The position numbers were made by a program, and so were the translations under genes. A stretch of DNA of 64,000 bases from Sorex araneus. Lineage: Eukaryota > Chordata > Mammalia > Eulipotyphla > Soricidae. Under the pieces are notes generated by a model. The model ran no database searches. It had not been told where the DNA came from and worked only from the letters and a program-made list of their open reading frames with translations. The stretch is from contig NC_073306.1 of assembly GCF_027595985.1 (NCBI RefSeq), positions 151,894,919-151,958,918 on the forward strand, given 5' to 3'. How positions within the stretch are numbered: the stretch's first letter is position 1; each line of letters begins with the position of its first letter. Shown in pieces: positions 1-10,800 of this stretch.

Positions 1-10
1 TAGTTTTCAT

Positions 11-24
11 GTGTGAGTGTGTGT

Positions 25-57
<33 letters not shown>
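11..57. repeat. (TG)n microsatellite
   Basis: Nearly pure TG dinucleotide repeat with two GA interruptions. Confidence 0.95.
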
Positions 58-59
58 CA

Positions 60-175
60 GAGTTGGTTGGGGCACACCCAGTGGTGCTTAGGTCCTATGC
101 CTGCCTCTGTGCTCAGGAGCGAGCCCTGTCATACCCAGGGGACCATATACAGTGCCAGAGATTTAAACCATGATC
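60..175 (-). repeat. SINE-A (tRNA-derived), degraded
   Basis: I use SINE-A for the element that on its sense strand begins gagtgatagcacagcggg, carries a box B like GGTTCGATTCC, and ends gggtgtgaccc. The body includes 'gcatcccatatggtcccc'. This copy keeps the ggcacacccagtggtgct and ggaccatat landmarks, with many mismatches. Confidence 0.7.
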
Positions 176-580
176 GTCTTTGAACTGGCAGCCTCTGCCA
201 TCTCCAGTCTCAATTCTGATTCTGGAACTTTGTCTGCTGCCTCTTCAGGTGTCCTACTTCACTCCAGCTCTTTCAGAAATCTGCCTAAGCTCTCTGAGCT
301 CAAATTTCTTAATTTTCAGAAGTCCAAATCTACCCATTTGCAAGCAACACAAAACCTAAGCAAAGAAAAATATTTTCTTGGAGTCAGGCATGTAAGTAAA
401 ATCCGATCAGGCCGCTCAGCTTCAACTTCTGAGTTTCCCTTGTTCAAATTCTGAGCTGTATTATCTAAAGGTTCCAGGTGTTTCCATCCCCTTTCAAGGA
501 GATCTGATATTCCGGCTGCAACACTGAGGCCATTTGGGAAACGGGGGTGGACAAACTCCCCCTCCTTTTGGCTAGGCATG

Positions 581-646
581 ACACATACACACAAACACAC
601 AAATGTGAGTGTGTGTGTGCACACGCACACACACACACACACACAC
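581..646. repeat. (AC)n/(GT)n microsatellite with inverted switch
   Basis: AC-rich, then GT-rich, then AC-rich DNA. The GT run (605–618) and the following AC run can pair as a hairpin. Confidence 0.9.
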
Positions 647-1389
647 TTGCCTTCTTCTTAATGGAATGATAGAATATGCACCCCTCCCCCTCTACTCACC
701 CCCAGTCTATCATCTGGATTCTGACCTCTCTAATTTAATTACCCACTAAAAGGAACTGACACAGTAAAAAAATGACACGTTCCTGGTTGGGGACAAGCTG
801 AAATAGAAGCATCTTATTGTGCCAAAAAGCAAAGAAAATCTTTACTTTAATAGTGAAATGTATAAAAGACCTAGGAGTCAGCTTAAAACATGTCATAAAA
901 TGTTATGAGAATTTGAACATAAAAACAGTGATTATTGTAGTAAATTAAAATATCTCATCAAAAAAAAATCCCATGATGTGTCTGTAATAATTGTTTAAAA
1001 AAAGAGAAAAATTCTCACTTTGTATTACTTAAAGAAGTTTAAAAAACTACCTTACAATTGATAATTATATAGAAGTTAAATTTTTTTAAAACTTTTCCAA
1101 TTGAATCTATGAATATTATCAAATAACCCTAATTCATGAGATGCAGCTCTCTCTTACAAGAGAACATGAGCTAATAAATAGGGAAAAATTAAAAATTTTC
1201 ATTTTGAACCCATCTTAGATATTTGATTGAAACAGATTTTCTATTGGTATTAGAATTATTAAATGAAGATCGGCTATTTAAATAATGACAAAAAATGTCT
1301 TGTAGATTGCTTCTGGATACAAGTGAAAAAGAGCAACTATACAATAACCTGGGCAGGTTAATCTTTAACCACCCACTGAGGAGTGTGTT
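647..1389. other. AT-rich intergenic sequence, nothing recognised
   Basis: No SINE, L1, splice-flanked exon or coding-like ORF stands out. Short ORFs lack any family resemblance. Confidence 0.6.
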
Positions 1390-1480
1390 TGCTTGCCAGG
1401 CTTCCCATATCACAGCTGGGGTGCTATCACTCAGTCCCAAGATGAAGCCAAGAACTAATGAGAAAATTAGAAAAAAGTAG
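1390..1480 (-). repeat. Truncated SINE end plus segment repeated at 3187
   Basis: The 5' end of a SINE (minus orientation, ctatcactcagtccc) is followed by about 40 bp that recur almost identically at 3187–3225 and in part at 2741–2767. Confidence 0.55.
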
Positions 1481-2150
1481 AAAGGCTGGAGAAGGTATAG
1501 ACGTCAGAACTGGGTTTTCTGACAATTTGGGTCTCTGGAAGGTCATGATGATGTCAGGACAATTGGTTTGTTGGTTTTTCCTGCTGTTTCTTACCTGTCT
1601 TCTCCTCCCCGAGTCTTCACAAGGTCTTCTCTCTTTGTCTGCTAGGTTCAAATCTCTTCTCAGAAGGACGCTGATTTTTTGAGCCACCCAATGGCCTCAT
1701 TTTAACTCAATTGCCTCCGTAAGGCTGTCTCCTAATACAATCACATTCTGGGTTACTGGAGGTCAGCAAGTGAATTTGGGGTACCATAAAACATAATGGT
1801 ACCCCATTATACATAATATGTATTTAAAATATATTTTACACTATTTGAGAACTGATTGTGTGACTGTGTGAGCGAAATGCAATTCACCATGTGCCAAACA
1901 GCCTTACCCATTATCTATTTCAGGTAGTGCCCGACCTCACTTTGTCAGTTTGGTAGAAAATACAAAGGACCAAGGAACAAAATACGTAATACCTCGAGGA
2001 AGTAACCAGAGGAACTCAGGGGCTGGGATATTTAGCAGGAAAGCAAATTGAGTATTTCTCGAAAGAAAGGCATTTTGTAGGATGTGACTAATAAAGTAAA
2101 TTCAACATAGAGCATTTGGAATCACTATGTTATTTCTTTTTCTTCGGGGA
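1481..2150. other. Intergenic sequence, nothing recognised
   Basis: Unique-looking sequence without a supported gene or repeat. Confidence 0.5.
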
Positions 2151-2154
2151 AGGT

Positions 2155-2385
2155 CTTCAAAGCAATGTCTAGGGAACACAGGGGGTCCCTCCTGGCAATT
2201 TTTTGATCCAGTTGTGGAGCTGAATGATTGAATGCTGTGACCCAGCAACGCAGTGCACCCAGGCACAATGGCTCTGGTCATCACTGGGGCCAAATCTCTG
2301 GGGCCCTGTGGTACCAAGAATTGAATTCAGAATCCTGTAGTTGCCATGCTGTACTCCAGCCCTTAGAGCCATCTCTCAGACCACA
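2155..2385 (-). repeat. Old diverged SINE-like copy
   Basis: It keeps ggtaccaagaattgaattca (box B region) and ctgtactccagccc near the right end, as in minus-oriented SINE-A. The rest is strongly diverged. Confidence 0.45.
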
Positions 2386-2766
2386 TCTTTGTATTATTTC
2401 TTACAGTCCAAAATGATCTCAAAAAAGTTTATCTAATGAAAGATAATGAATTTGCTGTTTAAACAAAAGCAATAAGGTAGTATATGATTGAAAACATTAC
2501 ATAAAAGTGAAATGAATCAAAATGATGCCTCACATGTCGGAAACAGTGAGGTATATTAGTGTTAGTTTTCTGTATTAACATGAAGTTATAGAACATCACT
2601 TAAAAGTTACAGAGTTGAAGGTGTACAGTGTGATCTTTAGAGCAACCTTAGTTATCAAAAGTTCTAAGTAATAAAACAAAGAGAAGATGCAATGAAATCA
2701 TCAAAGCTGCTTATCAAAACCTGGGCAAAAGAAAGAAAAAAGATGAAGCCAAGAGCTAATGGGAAA

Positions 2767-2995
2767 GCACTGTAGCACTGTCATTTTGTTCATCAATTTG
2801 CTCAAGTGGGCACCAGTAACATCTCCATTGTGAGACTTGTTGTTACTGTTTTTGGCATGGGTAGCTTGCCAGGCTCTGCCATGCAGGCAGGATACTCTCG
2901 GTAGCTTGTGGGGCTTTCTGAGAGGGATGGAGGAATCGAACCCGGGTCAGCCATGTGCAAGGCAAACACCCTACCTGCTGTGCTATCGCTCCAGT
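2767..2995 (-). repeat. SINE-B (tRNA-derived)
   Basis: I use SINE-B for the second family. It shares the tRNA-like head and box B with SINE-A. Its body contains ctctcggagagcctggcaag and tttttggcatat (reverse), and it ends in a variable cagtgctacagtg tail. This copy is nearly full length and reads minus. Confidence 0.9.
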
Positions 2996-3011
2996 CTGAG
3001 ATTTTTAATTA

Positions 3012-3186
3012 TTATTTTTTTGCTTTTTGGGTCACACCCAGCGATGCTCAGGGGTTACTTCTGGCTCTGCACTCAGGAATTAGTCCTGGTGGTGCTTGGG
3101 GGACCATATGGGATGCTGGGAATAGAACCCGGGTCGGCCGTGTGCAAGGCAAATGCTCTACCCGCTGTGCTATCACTTCAGCCCCA
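3012..3186 (-). repeat. SINE-A, full length
   Basis: All landmarks are present: gggtcacacccagcgatgct, ggaccatatgggatgctggg, aacccgggtcgg (box B complement) and gtgctatcacttcagcccc. A copy of the agatgaagcc segment follows directly and resembles one before the adjacent SINE-B (2741). Confidence 0.95.
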
Positions 3187-3224
3187 AGATGAAGCCAAGA
3201 ACTAATGGGAAAATTAGAAAAAAA

Positions 3225-3705
3225 ATAAAAATAAATTTAAACCCAGTTACACTAAGAATTATTTTATCAGAGATTGTCAGATTGAATTAAAAAAGTAAAG
3301 TTTCAATAATATTCTGAGACTAATAAACTGACTTTAAACATAAAGACGCATATGGATTAAGAGCAAAAGGATAAAAATAGATCTGAAAGACTGATGTAAA
3401 TCAAATGAAATTGATGCATTTATAATATGAATAATAAATGAAGTAGATTTGAGAGCAAAGAATATCACCATGTTTAAGTTCATTTCATATTGGTAGGTGG
3501 CTACATTTTTGATGAGAACAAAGCAATTTTAAAAGTTTTATGCTACTGATAACTGAACATCAAAATATATGAAGCGACTGCCAATAGAACTGCCAAAAAT
3601 AAAGTCAACCACAACAGTAGTTGGGGAATTCAATGCCTCTTCCTCAATAATAGATAGAGCAAGTGGACAGAGAAACAAGAATATTGAAGATTTGAAGTCC
3701 ACAAA
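3225..3705 (+). mobile_element. Ancient L1 remnant (ORF2 N-terminal region)
   Basis: The stretch with ctgataactgaacatcaaaatatatgaagcg and then a tagttgggga-attcaatgcc motif matches the start of ORF2 in old mammalian L1M elements (endonuclease part, VVGxFN). It is heavily decayed with no open frame. Confidence 0.65.
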
Positions 3706-5339
3706 AAGGTGACAGAGACAGGATTCAAACCCCTACATGCATGATTACAGAACCCTTACCTTCAGTCTTTATACCGTGATGTTCAGTATGTCCCAGACAT
3801 CAGGATATTTCACAGTATAACTGGGTGGATTGTCCGGCAGTGTGTAACCATTATGAGTGGACAAATGAATTCACCAAGAACATACTATCTATCTTCTCTG
3901 ATTTTCAAACAAACCTTTTTCCTTCTTAGAGAGAAGGTTTGGAGGTCATGGCACTTGTGCAGGAGTCTGAAGGCCACGCTAGATTCCATATCATTCCACT
4001 CGATGCAAGTTAAAAATCAAAACAAGCACTGATGTTGGCATTGTCCTAGATTTAGACAGTCTCTGGATAAGTGATTTTCTTGTGAACCTGAGATTTTAAG
4101 AGAGATTACCCCCGAGAGATTCACCGTGAATGAAGAGATGTTGTCAGTAGCAGACATCCTACAAATGACCTACTTGGTCATGGTTCATTGTTTCAGCCAT
4201 TTACTTCATTTCTTTGTGCTTTCACCTTATCTTTGAGATTTTTTCTTTTAATTTTGTTTTGGGGCCACATCTGGTCGTGCTTGGGATGCATATGATCAGT
4301 TATCAGCCCATTGAGTTCTCTCAAACCTCCATTCTCAGCTGGATTGATGTTTGTGTTCAGGATCTCATGGTCTAACACAATAAACATTGCCCCTGAAAGT
4401 CCAACTATTAAAGATGGCGCTGATTAGTCAATCATTTTACAACGCTAAATGTCATTTTCATCTCTTTTCAGTTGAGTTCATAGTGCTGGTTATGAAAATC
4501 AATGACTTTATGTGTTTCTTACTCAGCAGTTACTCATCTTGTTCCTAATATTCTTTGATTTATTTCCTTCCTAAGAAGTTAAAAACCATTGCAAGGAGAA
4601 GAAATGGGACCAAGAGATGGTAAGAAGAAGACGGCAGTTCAGGGAAAAGTTCAGTTTTCTTCATCTAAGTGATTTGGGGTAAGAGCAGTCAGTCATGCAC
4701 AGAGATCTATCAATACAAATCATGCAGATTGTAAACTGCTTTGTCTCATTTTCTTTATGCTGCCAAAAACTACCCCACAGCAATAAAATCAGCTAAAATC
4801 ATTTTTTCACATGCTCCATAAAACGTTGCCTGAAGTTTATCATCTTCCAGGGAATTGTAGAATTCACTCTAACTTACTCTGGGTACTTGATCTTGGAATG
4901 GAAAATTAGCAAAATGGAATTGGTAATGTTTCTCATCTCTGACAGTAGCAGAAGGGTTAACCTACTAAGTAAGATTTAAAAATAACACCTGAGTTATTTC
5001 AGAGCCATTTTCCTAAAGAGGCTGGTGGAGCTACTGACACAACTTTCTTAAAAGCTTTTTCAGTCCTTCAAACCCTAGAGATCATTTAAGAAGAATAAAA
5101 CTTTATGTGATGAAAGGAGAACTAGAAGGCCACATGATAAGAAGTGTTAAATGACTACATCAAATCGAGTGTTTGCTAAATGTCACCTAAACGCAAGACA
5201 GAGAAGCATGAAATTCCACCTATCCATTTGAGAGAAAGTTTCAGATTAGTCCAGATACATGCCGTTTTGGAGAACATGCTTTTTAATTAAAGCTGTACAA
5301 CAGAAAGAACACCTCCAGAGGAGCTGTTGTTAGTCTCTT
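3706..5339. other. Intergenic sequence, nothing firmly recognised
   Basis: Unique-looking. A possible very old SINE-A trace lies near 4250–4290 (ggggccacatctggtcgtgc). No coding evidence. Confidence 0.5.
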
Positions 5340-5530
5340 GATAAGTGATATTTATTCATTTTTAACCTCTCTCTATTGCAGTATTTTAATCTATACAATG
5401 GGAACAATAATAATTTTTACCGGAAAGTCTTGTTATAAAGATAAAACGAGAAAATCAATTAACATGTCTTAAGAATGGTGCTTGGCATACAGAGCGCTCA
5501 ATAAATTTGCTGCTGTTAATTTTACTAATT
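5340..5530 (+). repeat. MIR element fragment
   Basis: The conserved MIR/L2 end is visible: ctatacaatgggaacaat, then ggtgcttggcatac, then gagcgctcaataaat. Confidence 0.75.
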
Positions 5531-5998
5531 AATTTCCTCCATCAAGCCCATAGTACCAATTATGCCGGGTGCAGTAATATTATATTAGATAAGCTCAGTA
5601 GGTGCAAAGCAACAGAGCCTGTTCTAGGGAATTTATTTGGAAAGGGAAATTATCCAAGGTTGTAGAGCAGCTCATAAAATTTCTGGGAGGGTCAGCTGTT
5701 GGTCAGTGTTTGCCGCCACAAAGTCAATTTCTTCCAAAGGACTATTCGAATTGATTCCGTATCCTGTCCCTCAGCAGATGCTCTGAGATCTACAGCTACT
5801 GTTGAAGGTCAAATACTTATTTTCTTGGAATGACTTCCACTGGGTGCCCCTACAATGAAATCTTCCCTGAATTCTTCTGGCTGGAGGAGCCTGGTCACAT
5901 GCGTAGAGGCCCTAATTGCATGGGAATCTGAGAATATGAGTTTCTTGACGTGAATTGAGATAAGATTCTCCAAAAATTGTGACAAACATCCATTATAC

Positions 5999-6010
5999 TT
6001 AGTCTTTCCT
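5999..6010. repeat. Target-site duplication, left copy (TTAGTCTTTCCT)
   Basis: Repeated exactly at 7759–7770, after the L1 and an attached SINE-B. Confidence 0.85.
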
Positions 6011-7545
6011 TCCCTACACACAACCCCAATTTATGAACATCTAATCTTTGATAAGGGAGCAAGAAATGTGAAGTGGAGCAAAGAAAGCCTCTTCAACATA
6101 TGGTGTTGGCATAACTGGACAACCACTTGTAAAAAAATGGGGTTAGATCCAGACCTATCACCATGCACAAAATTCAGATCAAAATGGATCAAATACCTCA
6201 ACATCAGACCACAATCCATAAGGTGCATTAAAGACAAGGTTGGCAAAACTCTCCACGACATTGAAGCTATTGGTATATTCAAAAATGACATGCCACTAAC
6301 CAGCCAAGTGGAAAGAAAGATAAACAAATGGGACTATATTAAACTAAGAAGCTTCTGCACTGCAAAAGATACAGTGACCAAAATACAAAGACAATCTACA
6401 GAATGGGAAAGAACATTCACCCAATACCCATCAGATAAGGGGCTGATATCAAGGATATACAAGACATTGGTTGGAATCTACAAGAAGAAAACTCCCAACC
6501 CCATCAAAAAATGGGGGATGGAAATGAACAGAGACTTTCTCAAGGAAGAAATACAAATGGCAAAAAGGCACATGAAAAAGTGCTCTTCATCACTAATAAT
6601 CAGAGAGATGCAGATCAAAACAACTGTGAGATACCACCTCACACCACAGAGAATGGCACACATCCAAAGGAATAAAAACAACCACTGTTGGCATGGATGT
6701 GGGGAGAAAGGGACCCTTTTACACTGTTGGTGGGAATGCCAATTGGTTCAGCCCTTTTGGAAAGCAGTATGGTCGCTTCTCAAAAAATTAGAAATCGAGC
6801 TCCCATTTGACCCAGCAATACCATTTCTGGGAATATATCCCAGAGAGGCAAAAAAAATACAGTCAAAATGACATCTACACTCGAATGTTCATTGCAGCAC
6901 TGTTTACAATAGCCAGAATCTGGAAAAAACCCAAGTGCTCGAGAACAGATGACTGGTTAAAGAAACTTTGGTACATCTACACAATGGAATACTATGCTGC
7001 TGTTGGAAAAAATGAAGTCATGACCTTTGCATATAAGTGGATTAACATGGAAAGTATCATGTTAAGTGAAATGAGTCAGAGAGAGACAGACATAGAAAGA
7101 TTGCACTCATCTGTGGAATATAAAATAAAATAACAGAATAGGAGACTAACACCCAAGAATAGTAGAGATGAGTACCAGGAGGTTGGCTCCAAGGCTTGGA
7201 AGCTGCCCCCACATGCTGGAGGAAGGGGCAGCTCGCATAGAGAAGGGAACACCAGGTAAAGTGTGGTTTGAGGACCCGCACGGGATGGGAGATGCACCCT
7301 GAAAATAGAATATGGACTAAACACGATGGCCACGTAGTGCCTCTGTTGCAAACCACAACACTCAAAAGGAGAGAGAGAACGAAAGGGAATGCTCTGCCAC
7401 AGAGGTGGGGTGGGTGGGGAGGGATGGAGTGGGAAAGTGGGAGGGATACTGAGAACATTGGTGGAGGTGACTGGGCACTGGTGGAGGGATATAAACAAAA
7501 TGCAAACATAAAAGTTCATAAGTTTGTAACTGTGACTCATGGTGA
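6011..7545 (+). mobile_element. 5'-truncated LINE-1 with ORF2 C-terminus and 3'UTR
   Basis: The insertion starts inside ORF2 at the LIFDKGARNVKWSKE region. It retains about 360 codons of the ORF2 C-terminal domain, including [17 protein letters not shown], a zinc-knuckle-like [30 protein letters not shown] and TMEYYAAVGKNE. One frameshift near 6865 joins the frames of 6068–6871 and 6807–7133. The 3'UTR has a G-rich polypurine segment and ends in the family terminus tgattcac. The endonuclease and reverse transcriptase domains are absent, so it cannot move by itself. Low decay suggests a fairly young copy. Confidence 0.95.
6068..7133 (+). pseudogene. LINE-1 ORF2 C-terminal pseudogene, one frameshift
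   Basis: The 267-codon frame (6068–6871) and the overlapping 108-codon frame (6807–7133) together form the ORF2 C-terminus. The end matches the usual LSEMSQRETD…EYKIK terminus. One indel in the A-run at about 6848–6856 breaks it. It has no independent promoter and is not a host gene. Confidence 0.9.
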
Positions 7546-7758
7546 TTCACTGTATCACTGTATCACTGTTATCCCGTTGCTCATAGATTTGCTCGAGTGG
7601 GCACCTGTAACGTCTCCATTGTGAGACTTGTTGTTACTGTTTTTGGCATATTGAATACATCACGGGTAGCTTGCCAGGCTCTCCGAAAGGGGCGGAGGAA
7701 TCGAACCCAGGTCGCCGCGTGCAAGGCAAATGCTCTACCCGCTGCGCTATCACTCAAA
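7546..7758 (-). repeat. SINE-B joined to the L1 3' end
   Basis: Full SINE-B landmarks in minus orientation. Its variable tail abuts the L1 terminus and its tRNA-like head abuts the right TSD copy, so the L1 TSD encloses both elements. Confidence 0.9.
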
Positions 7759-7770
7759 TTAGTCTTTCCT
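7759..7770. repeat. Target-site duplication, right copy (TTAGTCTTTCCT)
   Basis: Matches 5999–6010 exactly. Confidence 0.85.
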
Positions 7771-7959
7771 GCCTTAACTAGGTCAAGCACCAATGTATGA
7801 AATATAAATAAATAATTGTAGCATTCAGAGTCCGAGTGTTGATATTATTATCCAACAAATATTTGCTCTCATTTCCCCTTCAGAGAAACCTGCATGATGT
7901 TAGCCTTGGTCACAAAATTTGCGTTTGTTTATGAAAATGTGGTTGAAAATAATGGTCAG

Positions 7960-8140
7960 CCTCTCTCAATATCACTTTTTCTTGCTCTACACACATTTTT
8001 TTCTGTTTCTCTCTATATGTATCTATATATTGTTTCTGTCTCTGTATCTATGACTCTGCCTCTATATCATCTATCTCTGTCTTTCTATATTTTTATCTAT
8101 CTCTATCATCTACCTATATTTGTATCTATCTATATATCTC
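7960..8140. repeat. Degenerate (TCTA/TCTG)n tract
   Basis: T/C-rich imperfect tetranucleotide repeat. Confidence 0.7.
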
Positions 8141-8202
8141 AGTTGGGGTATACAACTAACGCAGTGATGGGCTTTATTTAACAGACACTCATTTATAATC
8201 GT

Positions 8203-8447
8203 TAATGGGAGTGATAGCACAGTGGTTAGGGCATTTGCCTTGCACGCGGCTAACCCGGGTTCAATTCCTCTGTCCCTCTCGGAGAACCTGGCAAGCTACT
8301 GAGAGTATCCCGCCCACAAGGCAGAGCCTGGCAAGCTCTCCATGGTGTATTCGATATGCCAAAAACAGTCTCACAATGGAGACGTTACTGGTGCTTGCTC
8401 CAGCAAATCCATGAACAATGGGACGACAGTGCTACAGTGCTACAGCG
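8203..8447 (+). repeat. SINE-B, full length
   Basis: It starts gggagtgatagcacagtggt (box A), then has gggttcaattcc (box B), ctctcggagaacctggcaag, tatgccaaaaacag and the cagtgctacagtgctac tail. Confidence 0.95.
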
Positions 8448-8867
8448 CAATGGGAGATTGTGCTGGAGTTAGCAATGAGGGAAAAAGAAAGCAATGCGGA
8501 CAAGGCTCTATCCAGTTTAGTCTTGGTGATCCTTAGTCAAATACTGGCAGCTTAGATTCAGGCTCTCAGTGCTTGTTCTGCTGATAGGCACTGAATTTTT
8601 TTTAAATTATTCATGAAAACAGTTGCCTTCCTGAAAAGCTCCTCAGTGAGCTTATTGGCTAGAACTAAATCTTATAGGCATCTAGGTTTGTCTGCAAAAG
8701 AGTCAGGGGAAACAAACACCATTATGTGGGCCCAGTACTGCCTCTTACACAGTGCAGCTTCATTGTCAATCATCCAAGGATAAATGGGTATTTCACCACT
8801 GCTAGCAGTGTTGGCTATAGCTCAGAGTCCAAAGCATTGGTTGTGTGTGGCATATGGAGGCACCTGA

Positions 8868-9072
8868 CTGGAGGATGGCACAGTGGGTAAGCATTTGCCT
8901 TGCACGAGAGGCCCATCTGGGTTTGATTCCTCAGTCCCTCTCGGAGAGCCTGGCAAGCTACCCTTGGCGTATTTCATATGCCAAAAACAGTAACAACAAG
9001 TCTCACAATGGAGACATTACTGGTGTCTGCTCAAGCAAATCGATAAACAACAGGACTACAGTGCTACACAGT
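8868..9072 (+). repeat. SINE-B, slightly shortened
   Basis: Box A (gatggcacagtgggtaagc), box B (gggtttgattcc) and body are present. A deletion removes the middle 'gcccgcacggcagag' part. Confidence 0.9.
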
Positions 9073-9074
9073 TA

Positions 9075-9960
9075 ATCATTTCTATTCATACTCATATTAT
9101 GAAAGTGAACAATATATAAAACTTGACTCTCATGACTCTTTTTGCTTGTAATGTTATGAAAAAGTAAAGTAAGAAAGGTAAACTGATTTGGATAAAAATG
9201 TTAAGTAAACTAGTGATACTTAAGCAACTTAGGAAATGTTGGGGCCAACATGTTGAACTACTCAGAATTAACTTGATCATTTTTATGCATTTATGTATGG
9301 GTATTTCATCTTGAAACTAATGTTCTTATTTTTTTTCTGGGAAAACTAATCTTAAATGTTGTAAGTTTTGCCCAAAGGCCAATTCCTCTGTTATACTTTT
9401 TCTGAAGTCTCTAGTTACTTATTCCCAAATCTGGATTTTCTTCATCACTTGGTACCTGTATCTTCATTTATGTCCTTTGATCAGCCAATCTTTTCTGCAA
9501 TAATGCTGCGTAACAATCCCCAAAGCTTATAAAAGCACACATTTATTTCTTGCAAATGCTGCAAGCATGGAGTGAATTCAATGCAGAAGCACTGCCAGGC
9601 TATAACTGAGTCTGAATCTGATCCATGAATGTTTCTCATTTAGGTACCCAGGCTCCCATGGGAGCACAAAAGGGAAGTTGGAGAAATGTTGTGATGCTTC
9701 ATAGAGCCTCCACTCAGGTTATATATGCACAGATAAAGGAATGTGAAGGAAGTCCTGGGCTGGAGTACAGGCTCTGGCTGGGGAGGCAAAGAGATCATGC
9801 CTCAGAGGCAGACGCAGACCAAACCCCCAAATAAAAGCACCTCATGGTGCAGGTTTTCTTCCACAGACCATGGAACAGACCAGTCTAGAAGTCAGAAATA
9901 TTTGGATTTACGGCCTCACCCTATAGGTGATTCCTAGTTTAACCAACTGGACTATTAAAT
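9075..9960. other. Intergenic sequence, nothing recognised
   Basis: No supported gene or repeat. Confidence 0.5.
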
Positions 9961-9961
9961 A

Positions 9962-10800
9962 TATATATATTTATTTACTTTTTAAAAAATTGAATCACCG
10001 TGAAATACATAATTAAAAAGTTGTTAGGTTTCAGTCATACAATGTTTCAACACCTGTCCCTTCACCAGTGTACATTCCCCAACACCAATAATCCCTGATT
10101 TCCTTCCCACCACCCCACACCCCACAGTCTGCCTCTATGTTCTATGGCAGACACTTTTCTTATCCCTCCTCCTCCTCCTCCTTCTCCTCCTCCTCCTTCT
10201 CCTCCTCCTCCTCCTCCTGCTCCTCCTCCTCCTTCTCTTCATTCTCCTCCTTCTCCTCCTCCTCCTCCTCCTCTTCTCCTTCTCCTCCTCCTCCTTCTCT
10301 TCATTCTCCTCCTTCTCCTCCTCCTCCTCCTCCTCTTCTCCTTCTCCTCCTCCTCCTTCTCCTTTTCCTCCTCCTCCTCCTCCTTCTCCTCCTCCTCCTT
10401 CTCCTCCTCCTCCTCCTCCTCTTCTCCTTCTCCTCCTCCTCCTTCTCCTTTTCCTCCTCCTCCTTCTCCTCCTTCTCCTCCTTCTCCTCCTTCTTCTCCT
10501 TCTCCTCCTCCTCCTCCTCCTCCTCCTCCTCCTCCTCCTCCTCCTTCTTCTTCTTCTTCTTCTTCTTCTTCTTCTTCTTCTTCTTCTTCTTCTTCTTCTT
10601 CTTCTTCTTCTTTCTCTCTCTCTTTTTGGGCATTATGATTTGCAATACAAGTACTGTAAAGTTATCATGTATATCCCTTTACCTCCTTTCAGCAATCAGT
10701 TCTTGTCCAGAGTGATCATTTTCAACTCTCATTGTCATTTAGACTATTTTTAACCCTTCTGTTATATTATAAAACTACCCATCTAGGAGCTGTAAGATCT
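9962..10800 (-). mobile_element. LINE-1 3' end (minus) with expanded internal tract
   Basis: The family terminus (ttgaatcaccgtga, then cagtcatacaatgtttcaac and cccttcaccagtg) leads to tctatggcagacac. It is interrupted by a huge pyrimidine tract, then resumes with gggcattatgatttgcaata and the rest of the 3'UTR. Confidence 0.85.
10162..10622. repeat. Expanded (TCC)n/(TTC)n tract inside the L1 3'UTR
   Basis: About 460 bp of C/T sequence: mixed TCC/CTT higher-order blocks of about 100 bp, then pure TCC, then pure TTC. It sits where the L1 sense strand normally has its polypurine tract. The ORFs across it are homopolymeric Ser/Leu/Pro artefacts. Confidence 0.95.

Noticed and set aside
6068-6871. 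267-codon ORF as a host gene
   Set aside because: It is the C-terminal part of L1 ORF2 in a TSD-flanked, 5'-truncated insertion.
8203-8290. tRNA gene at SINE heads
   Set aside because: Box A and box B are present but the cloverleaf is not; these are SINE promoters, as in every other SINE copy here.
10137-10715. Open frames of 192, 164 and 114 codons
   Set aside because: They read through a TCC/TTC repeat and encode Ser/Leu/Pro or Lys/Glu/Arg homopolymers.
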